64,000 nucleotides of DNA, taken from Vicia villosa. Its lineage: Eukaryota; Streptophyta; Magnoliopsida; Fabales; Fabaceae. Under the pieces are notes generated by a model. That model did no database searches and was not told where the DNA came from. It saw only the letters and a program-made list of their open reading frames with translations. Position 1 is the first letter of the stretch; each line of letters begins with the position of its first letter. Location of the stretch: contig NW_026706255.1 of assembly GCF_029867415.1 (NCBI RefSeq), positions 1 through 64,000 of the forward strand, read 5' to 3'. Shown piece by piece: positions 10,667-20,832 of this stretch. The translations under genes were made by a program, and so were the position numbers.

Positions 10667-11891
10667 TGAAGGATAGAAAAACACTTAGAAAGGGGGGGGG
10701 GGTTTGAATAAGTGTAGCTTTAGAAACTTGACAGATAAAAATAAATTGCACAGTTATTTTTATCCTGGTTCGTTGTTAACTAAACTACTCCAGTCCACCC
10801 CCGCAGAGATGATTTACCTCAACTGAGGATTTAATCCACTAATCGCACGGATTACAATGGTTTTCCACTTAGTCCGCAACTAAGTCTTCTAGAGTATCCT
10901 GATCACAACCTGATCACTCCAGGAACAACTGCTTAGACACAAGCTAAGACTTTCTTAGAGTATCCTGACCACCACGTGATCACTCTAAATTACAACTGCT
11001 TAGACACAAGCTAAGACTTCCTAGAGTATTCTGATCAACACGATCACTCTAGTTACTTACAACTTAATGTAATCTTTCTAAGAGTATTACAATGCTTCTT
11101 AAAAGCTATAATCACAAACTGTGATATTTCTCTTAACGTTTAAGCTTAATCTCACTAATATATTACAACAGCAATGTAGTGAGCTTTGTTGAAGATGAAG
11201 ATTCTGAGTTTTGATTTGAACAGAGTTTCAGCAAGTTGATATGAGTTGTTTTGGTGCAGAATCGTTGTTCAGAATTGTTAACCTTGCTTCTCATCAGAAC
11301 TTCATATATATAGGCGTTTGAGAAGATGACCGTTGAGTGCATTTAATGCTTTGCGTGTTCCGTACAGCATCGCATTTAATGTTATACGCTTTTGTCAACT
11401 ACCTCGAGCCTTGTTCACGCTGTGTCTACTGACGTAGCCTTTAGTAGCTTTTAACGTTCCTTTTGTCAGTCAGCGTAGCCTGCCACTTGTACTTTCTTCT
11501 GATCTGATGTTTGTGAATACAACGTTTGAATATCATCAGAGTCAAACAGCTTGGTGCATAGCATCTTCTGATCTTCTGACCTTGAAGTGCTTCTGAGCGT
11601 GATACCATCAGAACTTCAGTGCTTCTGATCTCATGTTCTTCTGATGCTTCCATAGATCCATGTTCTGATTCTGCTTCGACCATCTTCTGATGTCTTGCCA
11701 GACCATGTTCTGATGTTGCATGCTGAACCTTCTGAGTCAAAGCTTCTGAGCGCTGAATTATGCATACTCTTTATATATTTCCTGAAAAGGAAATTGCATT
11801 GGATTAGAGTACCATATTATCTTAAGCAAAATTCATATTATTGTTATCATCAAAACTAAGATAATTGATCAGAACAAATCTTGTTCTAACA
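10667..11891 (-). repeat. Sirevirus 3' LTR
   Basis: The left LTR is the 3' one because the element is on the minus strand. Plus-strand ends are TGAAGGATAG and TTGTTCTAACA. It includes an 11-base G run (10692-10702) and about 2.5 copies of a ~66-bp internal repeat at 10886-11053 that carries CTTAG...CTAAG palindromes and TGATCA words. It is dense in the word CTTCTGA. ORF-like stretches here are identical in both LTRs and not genes. Confidence 0.95.
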
Positions 11892-12055
11892 ATCTCCCCC
11901 TTTTTGATGATGACAAAAACATATATAAATGATATGAATTTGCGATCAGAAAGAACAGACGGCAAAAGACAAATTACACAGCTATAGCATAAGCATGTGA
12001 ATATGTCTCCCCCTGAGATTAACAATCTCCCCCTGAGATAAATAATCTCCCCCTG
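11892..12055 (-). other. Sirevirus multiple polypurine tracts
   Basis: Directly inside the 3' LTR, the minus strand reads CAAAAAGGGGGAGAT (11892-11906), the main tract for plus-strand priming. Three more CAGGGGGAGA-type tracts follow at about 12005-12052, and another copy of AAAAAGGGGGAGA lies near 12904-12917. Repeated tracts are described for Sireviruses. Confidence 0.8.
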
Positions 12056-12144
12056 AAATAAATACTCGAAGAACTTTAATAAAAGACTTCCCTGATTATT
12101 TCGGTAGAGACGATCACATAAGCTTCTGTCTTCAGAGAATTCAT

Positions 12145-12475
12145 AGCTTCTGACTTCTGCTTCCATTGGACAGCTTCAGAACTTGAATTTCTTTAGATCC
12201 CTAGAACACTCACAGCTTCTGATTCCTGCTTCCATTCAGGACAGCTTCAGAACTTGAATTTCTTTGATCTTCAGAACATTCCCAGCTTCTGATTCCTGCT
12301 TCCATCTAGGACAGCTTCAGAACTTGAATTTCTTTGATCTTCAGAACATTCACAGCTTCTGATTTCTGCTTCCATTTAGGACAGCTTCAGAACTTGAGTT
12401 TTCTGGATCTTTAGAACATTCACAGCTTCTGATTTCTGCTTCCCTCGGATAGCTTCAGAGCTTTGAATTTCTTCC
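12145..12475. repeat. ~70-bp tandem repeat in Sirevirus 3' untranslated region
   Basis: About 4.7 units with period 68-71 bp, starting near 12171, 12242, 12312, 12382 and 12450. Each contains CAGCTTCAGAACTTGAATTT and CAGCTTCTGATT. The units are diverged from one another although the element is young, so the array predates this insertion. No reading frame runs through it. Confidence 0.85.
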
Positions 12476-13336
12476 AACATCACTTCATGCTAGATTTGTA
12501 TCAGAACATTGTTGAATGTACCAGAGCATCATCAGAGCATCTCTACATCCTGAAATGTTACAGAACAAAAACTAAACGACAAAAGTCAACATGAACGAGT
12601 CAGAACATAAAATGTATCAGAGCAAATAGAATTTTGTCAAAGCAAATAGACAAATTTTAGATCAAATTCTATTCTCAGTGCTTCTGATTCTGAAGCTTGA
12701 CAGCACTCAGCTTGCTTCAGTTTCCATAAGCTTATTCTTTTTACAGAATAACGCTTCTTATGGTTTTGCTTCTTGTGTTTGCTTTGAAGATTTTCTTCAC
12801 TTCTTTATACCTGCAACACACTTAAACCATATAGAACTTGCAGTTCTTGTTAGTGAATGTGTGGGAGCTTTACCCAGCAACTGATCAAATCATTTATCAT
12901 TTATCTTCTCCCCCTTTTTGTCATAACATCAAAAAGAATATTCCAAAAGATTCAGATGTATAAAACGACAAATAAAATCACTGGAATGTAAAAACAAAGA
13001 AACTTTTCATTGATAATCAAAAGATATTACAAAGGTTCTTATGTTTAACAAGATGGGAGAGAGATTTTGACAAAAAATAAGATACGCACAGTTACCTATG
13101 GTCGGCGTCCCTTCAACTGCACGCGCGCTTATCCATGAACAGTAAAGACAGGTTTACCATCCGAGATAAAACGTTACAGCTGTTTTGCTTTAAAAGAGGT
13201 TCTGAATCAACTTAGACAATGAAACGTTAGTAATAACCGAATCATAATTTCTAAAAGATTTCAATCAGAACTTCTGATTAAAAAAAAATCCACTTTCATT
13301 TCAGAAGATACTCATACATAAGAACTTCTCATCTTC
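12476..13336 (-). other. Sirevirus region between pol and repeats, non-coding
   Basis: This is where an env-like ORF lies in some Sireviruses, but no open frame longer than about 70 codons is present. It has scattered CTTCTGA words and an extra purine tract near 12904. Confidence 0.7.
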
Positions 13337-16300
13337 TCATTCTGGGCATAAATCCATACTGATGTTCTTCAGAATGAACTTAAACCTATCTTCAGCCAGG
13401 GGTTTTGTAAAAATATCAGCCCATTGATGGTCTGTATCAACAAAGTTTAAAGAAATAACGCCCTTCTGAACATAGTCCCTTATGAAATGATGTTTAATCT
13501 CGATATGTTTAGCTTTTGAATGAAGAATAGGATTCTTAGATAAACATATGGCAGAAGTATTGTCACAGAATATAGGAATGTTACTCTCAAATATCTGATA
13601 ATCTTCCAGCTGACTCTTCATCCAGAGCATCTGTGTACTGCAACCAGCAGCAGCGACATATTCTGCTTCTGTCGTTGATAGAGCAATAGTTGCTTGCTTC
13701 TTGCTATACCAGGAGATCAAATGACTTCCAAGAAATTGGCAACTTCCTGAAGTACTTTTTCTTTCAATTCTGTCTCCAGCATAGTCAGCATCGCAGAATC
13801 CTACTAAGTTGTATTCTTTAGATTTTCTGTAAACTAAGCCAACATTAGTAGTACCTTTCAGATACCTTAGAATTCTCTTAACAGCAGTTAAATGAGATTC
13901 TCTAGGATCTGATTGGAATCTAGCACACAAACAAACACTGAACAGAATGTCAGGTCTAGAAGCAGTCAGATATAGAAGAGATCCAATCATACCTCTGTAT
14001 AACTTCTGATCTACCTTCTTACTTACCTCATCCTTACCTAGGATGCATGTTGGATGCATAGGAGTTTTGGCTTCTTTGCAGTCTAGAAGATTAAACTTCT
14101 TCAGAAGTTCCTTCACATACTTGGTTTGGTGAACATACGTTCCTTCTGATGTTTGATTTATTTGTATTCCAAGGAAATACTTGAGTTCTCCCATCATGCT
14201 CATTTCAAACTCAGCCTGCATAGACTCAGCAAACTCCTTTCCAAGTGTAGCATTAGATGTTCCAAAAATAATATCATCTACATATATTTGACAAATTAAA
14301 ATATCCCTTTTAAAGGTTTTACAAAAGAGAGTAGTGTCCACTTTTCCTCTAGTGAAACCATTATCCAGAAGGAAAGAACTTAAGCGTTCATACCAAGCTC
14401 TGGGAGCCTGTTTCAATCCATACAATGATTTCTTAAGTTTAAAAACATGATTAGGAGACATAGAGTCTTCAAAACCAGGAGGTTGATGGACATAAACTTC
14501 TTCATCTATATAACCATTTAAGAAGGCACTCTTAACATCCATCTGATAGAGAGTGATGTTATGTTGAGTGGCAAATGAAATTAATAGACGAATAGATTCT
14601 AACCTGGCCACTGGTGCAAAGGTTTCTGTATAGTCAATCCCTTCTTGCTGACTATAACCCTGAGCCACCAGTCTGGCTTTGTTCCTTACCACTTCACCTT
14701 TCTCACTGAGCTTGTTTCTGAAGACCCACTTTGTACCAATTATATTGAATCCATCTAGTCGAGGAACAAGATCCCAAACATCATTCCTTGTAAACTGATT
14801 CAGTTCTTCTTGCATAGCAATTATCCAGTCTGGATCTTCTAGAGCATGATCAACAGAAGTTGGCTCGATCAAAGATACAAGACCTAATTGAAAATCTGCA
14901 TTGTTCTTAAGGAATGCTCTTGTTCTGATTGGATCATCCTTCTTTCCAAGAATGACATCTTCTGAATGACCAGAGATGAGTCTGGATGATCTTCTGACAG
15001 ACGGTTCTTCAGAAATGCTTAGATCCTCCAGAGAAGCTGATACTTGATCTTCAGATTCTTTGCTTCTGAGAAGCTCTGCTTCTGATGCGTTGCTTCTTGG
15101 CTCAGCAACTTCTGATATATCAATATCACAATCTGCAAAATTATCAAACTGCTTTGGTTTTTCAGAACCAAGCTTATCATCAAACCTGATATTGATTGAT
15201 TCTTCTACAATCAATGTTTCAGTATTGTATACTCTGTAGCCTTTTGAGCGTTCAGAATATCCAAGAAGGAAACATTTTTGTGCTTTGGAATCAAACTTAC
15301 CAAGATGATCTTTAGTGTTCAGAATAAAGCATACACATCCAAAAGGATGGAAATATGAAATGTTGGGCTTTCTATTCTTCCACAATTCATAAGGAGTCTT
15401 ATTTAGAATAGGTCTGATAGAGATTCTATTCTGAATATAGCATGCAGTGTTTATAGCTTCTGCCCAGAAATGCTTAGCCATATTGGTTTCATTGATCATG
15501 GTTCTGGCCATTTCTTGCAGAGTCCTATTTTTTCGTTCTACAACTCCATTTTGCTGTGGAGTTCTAGGACAAGAGAAATCATGGGCAATACCATTTTCTT
15601 TGAAGAACTCTTCAAAGGATCTATTCTCAAATTCACCACCATGATCACTTCTAACCTTTATGATTTTACACTCTTTTTCAGATTGAATCTGAATGCAGAA
15701 ATCAAAGAACACTGAATGAGTCTCATCCTTGTGTTTCAAGAATTTTACCCATGTCCAGCGGCTATAATCATCAACGATGACTAATCCATATTTCTTCCCT
15801 CTGACAGATGCTGTTTTGACAGGGCCAAACAGATCAATGTGCAAGAGTTCTAATGGCCTTGAGGTAGAAACAACATTCTTGGACTTGAATGCAGGTTTGG
15901 AGAACTTGCCCTTCTGACATGCTTCACAAAGAGCATCTGATTTGAATTTCAGATTAGGGAGTCCTCTGACCAGATCCAGTTTGTTAATCTGAGAGATCTT
16001 TCTCAAACTAGCATGACCTAATCTTCTGTGCCAGACCCACTGCTCTTCAGAAACAGACATAAGACAAGTCACCTTCTGACTCATAAGATCTTGCAGATCT
16101 GTCTTATAAATGTTGTTCTTCCTCTTGCCAGTAAATAGGATTGAGCCATCCTTCTGATTTACAGCCTTGCAAGACTTTTGATTAAAGACTATATCATAAC
16201 CATTGTCACTCAATTGACTGATAGATAAGAGGTTATGTGTTAATCCTTCTACAAGAAGTACATTTGAAATGGAAGGAGAGTTACCAGACTTTATAGTTCC

Positions 16301-16471
16301 AGAGCCAATTATCTTGCCCTTCTGATCTCCTCCAAACTTGACTTCTCCTCCAGACTTAAGCACCAGGTCTTGGAACATAGACCTTCTTCCTGTCATGCGT
16401 CGTGAGCATCCAGAGTCCAGGTACCATGACATGTTGTGCTTTGTCCTTTTTGCAGCCAAGGATATCTGCAA
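13337..16471 (-). CDS. Sirevirus Pol: protease, integrase, reverse transcriptase, RNase H
   Basis: An uninterrupted 1044-codon frame. Domains in order: aspartic protease WYLDSGCS (residues 16-23); the zinc-binding pre-integrase region around LGHAS (151) with C182/C185; integrase core with D213, D276 and E312 in D-x35-E spacing; reverse transcriptase about 565-800 with D645 and YVDD at 730-733; RNase H with D893, E935 or E937, and D970; C-terminus DIFTKPLAEDRF. The protease motif reads CSRRMTG where CSRHMTG is usual. All catalytic residues I can check are present. The first residues overlap gag by 116 nt in another frame, so Pol probably needs a +1 shift (or is a 1-nt indel away from fusion) rather than its own start at the Met given. 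Confidence 0.93.
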   Translation of the reverse strand: MQISLAAKRTKHNMSWYLDSGCSRRMTGRRSMFQDLVLKSGGEVKFGGDQKGKIIGSGTIKSGNSPSISNVLLVEGLTHNLLSISQLSDNGYDIVFNQKSCKAVNQKDGSILFTGKRKNNIYKTDLQDLMSQKVTCLMSVSEEQWVWHRRLGHASLRKISQINKLDLVRGLPNLKFKSDALCEACQKGKFSKPAFKSKNVVSTSRPLELLHIDLFGPVKTASVRGKKYGLVIVDDYSRWTWVKFLKHKDETHSVFFDFCIQIQSEKECKIIKVRSDHGGEFENRSFEEFFKENGIAHDFSCPRTPQQNGVVERKNRTLQEMARTMINETNMAKHFWAEAINTACYIQNRISIRPILNKTPYELWKNRKPNISYFHPFGCVCFILNTKDHLGKFDSKAQKCFLLGYSERSKGYRVYNTETLIVEESINIRFDDKLGSEKPKQFDNFADCDIDISEVAEPRSNASEAELLRSKESEDQVSASLEDLSISEEPSVRRSSRLISGHSEDVILGKKDDPIRTRAFLKNNADFQLGLVSLIEPTSVDHALEDPDWIIAMQEELNQFTRNDVWDLVPRLDGFNIIGTKWVFRNKLSEKGEVVRNKARLVAQGYSQQEGIDYTETFAPVARLESIRLLISFATQHNITLYQMDVKSAFLNGYIDEEVYVHQPPGFEDSMSPNHVFKLKKSLYGLKQAPRAWYERLSSFLLDNGFTRGKVDTTLFCKTFKRDILICQIYVDDIIFGTSNATLGKEFAESMQAEFEMSMMGELKYFLGIQINQTSEGTYVHQTKYVKELLKKFNLLDCKEAKTPMHPTCILGKDEVSKKVDQKLYRGMIGSLLYLTASRPDILFSVCLCARFQSDPRESHLTAVKRILRYLKGTTNVGLVYRKSKEYNLVGFCDADYAGDRIERKSTSGSCQFLGSHLISWYSKKQATIALSTTEAEYVAAAGCSTQMLWMKSQLEDYQIFESNIPIFCDNTSAICLSKNPILHSKAKHIEIKHHFIRDYVQKGVISLNFVDTDHQWADIFTKPLAEDRFKFILKNISMDLCPE

Positions 16472-18278
16472 TAGGAATGATCTTATCCTTAGGTACCCAC
16501 ATTTTCTTGGGTCCTTTTTTGTTAGATTTTCTCAAGTTCTGATTGAACTTGGGTTTAACATTGTAAGCAATAGGAGAAATAGCATGATAATTCTTAATGT
16601 GAGTTTCATGATATTTCCTAGGTTGTGTCACATGCTTCTTAGTGTGTGTGACAGTGTTAAACTTCTGTGCATGTGATGTGTGCCTAATATCATGTGAGTG
16701 GCCATACTTGAACTCATCATACAATGGCTTGTATGTGATTTTCATCTTATCAACAGGTTCAAGTTTGTATGGGGTTTCACCCTCATAACCAATGCCTACT
16801 CTATTATTTCCAGACACAGCATATATCATAGAAGCAAGTTGACTTCTGCCTATGCTTCTTGATAAAAAATTTCTGAATCTCAAGTCATATTCTTTTAGAA
16901 TATGATTCATGCTAGGAATGGCCTTTTCTGTTTCAGAAGGAGATCCACTGTTTTTGGATAAATTTAAAACTTTTTCCTTCAGTTCAGAATTTTCCAATTC
17001 CAGCTTCTTAGTTTCAAATTCAAATTGCTTCTTCAGCTTTTTGTATTTGATACTAAGATGGACTTTGAGTTCCAGAAGTTCTGTTAGACTGGAAACTAAC
17101 TCTTTTCTAGATAGTTCAGAAAATACCTCTTCAGAATCTGATTCTGATGTAGATTCTGATCCGTCATCTTCTGTTGCCATCAGCGCACAGTTAGCCTGCT
17201 CATCTTCAGAGTCTGAATCATCTTCTGATTCATCCCAGGTTGCCATAAGACCTTTCTTCTTATGAAACTTCTTTTTGGGATTTTCCTTCTGACGTTTCGG
17301 ACACTCATTCTTGTAATGTCCAGGCTCATTGCACTCATAGCAGACAGCCTTCTTCTTGTCAGATCTTCTGTCATCAGAAGATTCTCCACGTTCAAATTTC
17401 TTTGAACTTCTGACGCCTCTGAACTTCCTATGCTTGTTCTTCCAGAGTTGATTTAGCCTTCTGGAGATCAAGGACAGTTCATCTTCTTCTTCAGATTCTG
17501 ATTCTTCAGGATCTTCTTCTCTAGCCTGAAAAACGTTAGTGCATTTTTTGATATTTGATTTTAATGCAATAGACTTACCTTTCTTCTGAGGCTCATTTGC
17601 GTCCAGCTCAATTTCATGGCTTCTCAAGGCACTGATAAGCTCTTCCAAAGAGACTTCATTCAGATTCTTTGCAATCTTGAATGCAGTCACCATTGGACCC
17701 CATCTTCTGGGCAAACTTCTGATGATCTTCTTTACATGATCAGCCTTGGTGTAGCCTTTGTCAAGAACTCTCAATCCAGCAGTCAAAGTTTGAAATCTTG
17801 AAAACATCTTTTCAATGTCTTCATCATCCTCCATCTTGAAGGCTTCATACTTCTGGATTAATGCAAGAGCTTTGGTCTCCTTGACTTGAGCATTTCCTTC
17901 ATGAGTCATTTTCAAGGACTCATATATGTCATATGCCGTTTCCCTGTTAGATATCTTCTCATACTCAGCATGAGAGATAGCATTCAGCAAAACAGTTCTG
18001 CATTTATGATGATTCCTGAAAAGCTTTTTCTGATCATCATTCATTTCTTGCCTTGTCAGCTTTACGCCTCTGGCATTTACTGGATGTTTGTAACCATCCA
18101 TCAGAAGATCCCATAGATCACCATCTAGACCAAGAAAGTAACTTTCCAGTTTATCTTTCCAGTATTCAAAGTTTTCACCATCAAATACTGGTGGTCTAGT
18201 ATAACCATTGTTACCGTTATGTTGCTCAGCAGAGCCAGATGTAGATGGAGTTGGATTTGCTTGAGATTCACCAGCCAT
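16356..18278 (-). CDS. Sirevirus Gag
   Basis: A 640-codon open frame starting MAGESQANPTPSTSG, about 90 nt inside the 5' LTR end. The N-terminal part has FDGENFEYWKDKLESYF, typical of Ty1/copia Gag; a CCHC zinc knuckle CYECNEPGHYKNEC lies near residue 313 and binds nucleic acid; acidic Ser/Glu-rich and coiled-coil stretches follow (about 345-460). The last 24 or so codons run over the start of the protease coding sequence in a different frame, so Gag and Pol overlap by 116 nt. Gag is complete and uninterrupted in this copy. It forms the cytoplasmic virus-like particle. Confidence 0.93.
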   Translation of the reverse strand: MAGESQANPTPSTSGSAEQHNGNNGYTRPPVFDGENFEYWKDKLESYFLGLDGDLWDLLMDGYKHPVNARGVKLTRQEMNDDQKKLFRNHHKCRTVLLNAISHAEYEKISNRETAYDIYESLKMTHEGNAQVKETKALALIQKYEAFKMEDDEDIEKMFSRFQTLTAGLRVLDKGYTKADHVKKIIRSLPRRWGPMVTAFKIAKNLNEVSLEELISALRSHEIELDANEPQKKGKSIALKSNIKKCTNVFQAREEDPEESESEEEDELSLISRRLNQLWKNKHRKFRGVRSSKKFERGESSDDRRSDKKKAVCYECNEPGHYKNECPKRQKENPKKKFHKKKGLMATWDESEDDSDSEDEQANCALMATEDDGSESTSESDSEEVFSELSRKELVSSLTELLELKVHLSIKYKKLKKQFEFETKKLELENSELKEKVLNLSKNSGSPSETEKAIPSMNHILKEYDLRFRNFLSRSIGRSQLASMIYAVSGNNRVGIGYEGETPYKLEPVDKMKITYKPLYDEFKYGHSHDIRHTSHAQKFNTVTHTKKHVTQPRKYHETHIKNYHAISPIAYNVKPKFNQNLRKSNKKGPKKMWVPKDKIIPIADILGCKKDKAQHVMVPGLWMLTTHDRKKVYVPRPGA

Positions 18279-18352
18279 CTTTTAACTGAAGCGTTTTTCT
18301 CTTCCTGAATCTTTTCTAAAACACGGTTAAGTGCTTGCACCTTAGAACCGGC

Positions 18353-18364
18353 GCTCTGATACCA
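18353..18364 (-). other. Sirevirus primer-binding site (initiator Met tRNA)
   Basis: The minus strand reads TGGTATCAGAGC, the classic complement of the initiator methionine tRNA 3' end, two bases inside the 5' LTR (right LTR). Confidence 0.93.
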
Positions 18365-18366
18365 AT

Positions 18367-19589
18367 TGAAGGATAGAAAAACACTTAGAAAGGGGGGGGG
18401 TTTGAATAAGTGTAGCTTTAGAAACTTGACAGATAAAAATAAATTGCACAGTTATTTTTATCCTGGTTCGTTGTTAACTAAACTACTCCAGTCCACCCCC
18501 GCAGAGATGATTTACCTCAACTGAGGATTTAATCCACTAATCGCACGGATTACAATGGTTTTCCACTTAGTCCGCAACTAAGTCTTCTAGAGTATCCTGA
18601 TCACAACCTGATCACTCCAGGAACAACTGCTTAGACACAAGCTAAGACTTTCTTAGAGTATCCTGACCACCACGTGATCACTCTAAATTACAACTGCTTA
18701 GACACAAGCTAAGACTTCCTAGAGTATTCTGATCAACACGATCACTCTAGTTACTTACAACTTAATGTAATCTTTCTAAGAGTATTACAATGCTTCTTAA
18801 AAGCTATAATCACAAACTGTGATATTTCTCTTAACGTTTAAGCTTAATCTCACTAATATATTACAACAGCAATGTAGTGAGCTTTGTTGAAGATGAAGAT
18901 TCTGAGTTTTGATTTGAACAGAGTTTCAGCAAGTTGATATGAGTTGTTTTGGTGCAGAATCGTTGTTCAGAATTGTTAACCTTGCTTCTCATCAGAACTT
19001 CATATATATAGGCGTTTGAGAAGATGACCGTTGAGTGCATTTAATGCTTTGCGTGTTTCGTACAGCATCGCATTTAATGTTATACGCTTTTGTCAACTAC
19101 CTCGAGCCTTGTTCACGCTGTGTCTACTGACGTAGCCTTTAGTAGCTTTTAACGTTCCTTTTGTCAGTCAGCGTAGCCTGCCACTTGTACTTTCTTCTGA
19201 TCTGATGTTTGTGAATACAACGTTTGAATATCATCAGAGTCAAACAGCTTGGTGCATAGCATCTTCTGATCTTCTGACCTTGAAGTGCTTCTGAGCGTGA
19301 TACCATCAGAACTTCAGTGCTTCTGATCTCATGTTCTTCTGATGCTTCCATAGATCCATGTTCTGATTCTGCTTCGACCATCTTCTGATGTCTTGCCAGA
19401 CCATGTTCTGATGTTGCATGCTGAACCTTCTGAGTCAAAGCTTCTGAGCGCTGAATTATGCATACTCTTTATATATTTCCTGAAAAGGAAATTGCATTGG
19501 ATTAGAGTACCATATTATCTTAAGCAAAATTCATATTATTGTTATCATCAAAACTAAGATAATTGATCAGAACAAATCTTGTTCTAACA
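18367..19589 (-). repeat. Sirevirus 5' LTR
   Basis: The right LTR, 1223 bp, nearly identical to the left LTR; its G run is 9 bases long. It carries the same ~66-bp internal repeats (about 18584-18750). On the minus strand it contains the promoter with a TATATATA box near 19002-19010. Confidence 0.95.
19002..19010 (-). promoter_or_regulatory. Candidate TATA box of Sirevirus 5' LTR
   Basis: Minus-strand CCTATATATATGAAG lies in the middle of the 5' LTR, with the same sequence in the 3' LTR near 11304-11312. Spacing to the LTR end allows a U3-R-U5 layout. Start site not determinable. Confidence 0.5.
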
Positions 19590-19594
19590 ATTTA

Positions 19595-20829
19595 TTCCTG
19601 CTGCTCAGAAGGAAGGGACGTCTCGCACAATTCGTATTCCTGTCAACAATCCTCTTAGGGATGAGGACTACTTGGATCTACAGTATGGGGACACTGATGC
19701 CACAAACCAAGTCCTTCAACCCAAGCTGACCTCTACTAATTCTGGGGAGGATTCTAAGGATAGTGGACAAATCAACGCATTGGAAGAAAGACTGAAAGCT
19801 GTAAAAGGATATGATGCCTTCGACGTGGATACTTTTGAAATGAGTTTAGTCCCAGATCTGACAATTCCACACAAGTTCAAAGTTCCTAACTTTGAAAAGT
19901 ACAAGGGGCTCACATGTCCGAGGAATCACCTGTGCATGTATGTGCGAAAGATGGCTGCTTATGCTCATGATCAAAAGCTGATGATTCATTTTTTCCAAGA
20001 TAGCTTGAGTGGAGCATCGGTTGACTGGTATATGCAACTGGAGAAGTCTTACATCCGAAGCTGGAATGACCTTGCTAATACATTCTTGAAACAATACAAG
20101 TACAATTTGGACATGGCACCCAATCGGATGCAACTCCAAAATTTGTCACAGAAGAAAGAGGAATCGTTCAAGGAGTATGCCCAGAGGTGGAGGGAAATGG
20201 CTTCCCGAGTCCAACCTCCCTTGTTGGAGAAAGAACTTGTAGACATGTTTATGGCTACGTTGCAAGGACCATACTACGATAAAATGGTCGGAAGTGTATC
20301 CTCAGGATTTTCGGACTTAGTGGTTATTGGTGAAAGGATAGAGAACGGAATTAAGAATGGGAAGATACAAGGGGCATCATCTGGATCGTATCAGTCAAAG
20401 AGGCCTGCTCCCACCTTCGCAAAGAAAAAGGAAGGAGAGACTAATGCAGTGGTGCATCAGGAAGCTAGACCTCCCATGTCATTCCCACCGCAACAAAATC
20501 GGTTTCAGGGAAGTCAAAGGAGATTCGATCCGCTACCTACTTCCAAGAAGGATATACTAAGATATCTGATAAATGAGTCCTTGGTAGAAATTAAACCATT
20601 GGCACCTCCTCCTCCAGGCAAGATCACAGCCAACTACAAAGCTAATGAAAGGTGTGAATTTCACGCCAATTCTCCCAGACACACATTGGAGAAATGATGG
20701 GCTTTCAAACATATAGTCCAAGATCTGATAGAGTCAGGGGCAATCGCCTTTGACAAACCCAATGTGAAAACAAACCCTATGCCACACCATGATGGCGCAG
20801 TCAATGCAATCGAGGTCGTTACTGAGTAA
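19595..20829 (+). pseudogene. Ogre gag, main part
   Basis: Continues the frame interrupted at 10666. It contains the retrotransposon gag domain: IPHKFKVPNFEKYKG, then MIHFFQDSLSGASVDWYM and FKEYAQRWREMASRVQPP. The frame stays open to a TGA at 20695 (apparently TGG mutated, because the reading continues in frame with WAFKHIVQDLIESGA) and then meets TAA-TAG at 20827-20832. The typical Ogre Gag C-terminus is therefore recognisable but truncated. Together with the N-terminal piece this gave one continuous Gag before the Sirevirus insertion. Confidence 0.88.
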
Positions 20830-20832
20830 TAG

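Larger units (their letters stand above)
10667..19589 (-). mobile_element. Sirevirus-type Ty1/copia retrotransposon, young and nearly intact
   Basis: An 8923-bp element in reverse orientation, inserted in Ogre gag. LTRs are 1225 and 1223 bp, TG...CA, differing by an 11- versus 9-G run and one substitution that I could see (C at 11360, T at 19058). Primer-binding site is the initiator-Met type; gag and pol are long and open. Multiple polypurine tracts near the 3' LTR are a described Sirevirus trait. No env-like ORF is present: the 1.4 kb between pol and the 3' LTR has only tandem repeats and tracts. The near-identical LTRs imply a very recent insertion. Confidence 0.95.

Noticed and set aside
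11441..11740. 99-codon minus-strand ORF, identical at 19139-19438
   Set aside because: Within Sirevirus LTRs and made of repeated CTTCTGA words; no coding evidence.
12678..12884. Possible env-like ORF of the Sirevirus
   Set aside because: On the opposite strand to the element and only 68 codons long; no membrane or coiled-coil pattern.
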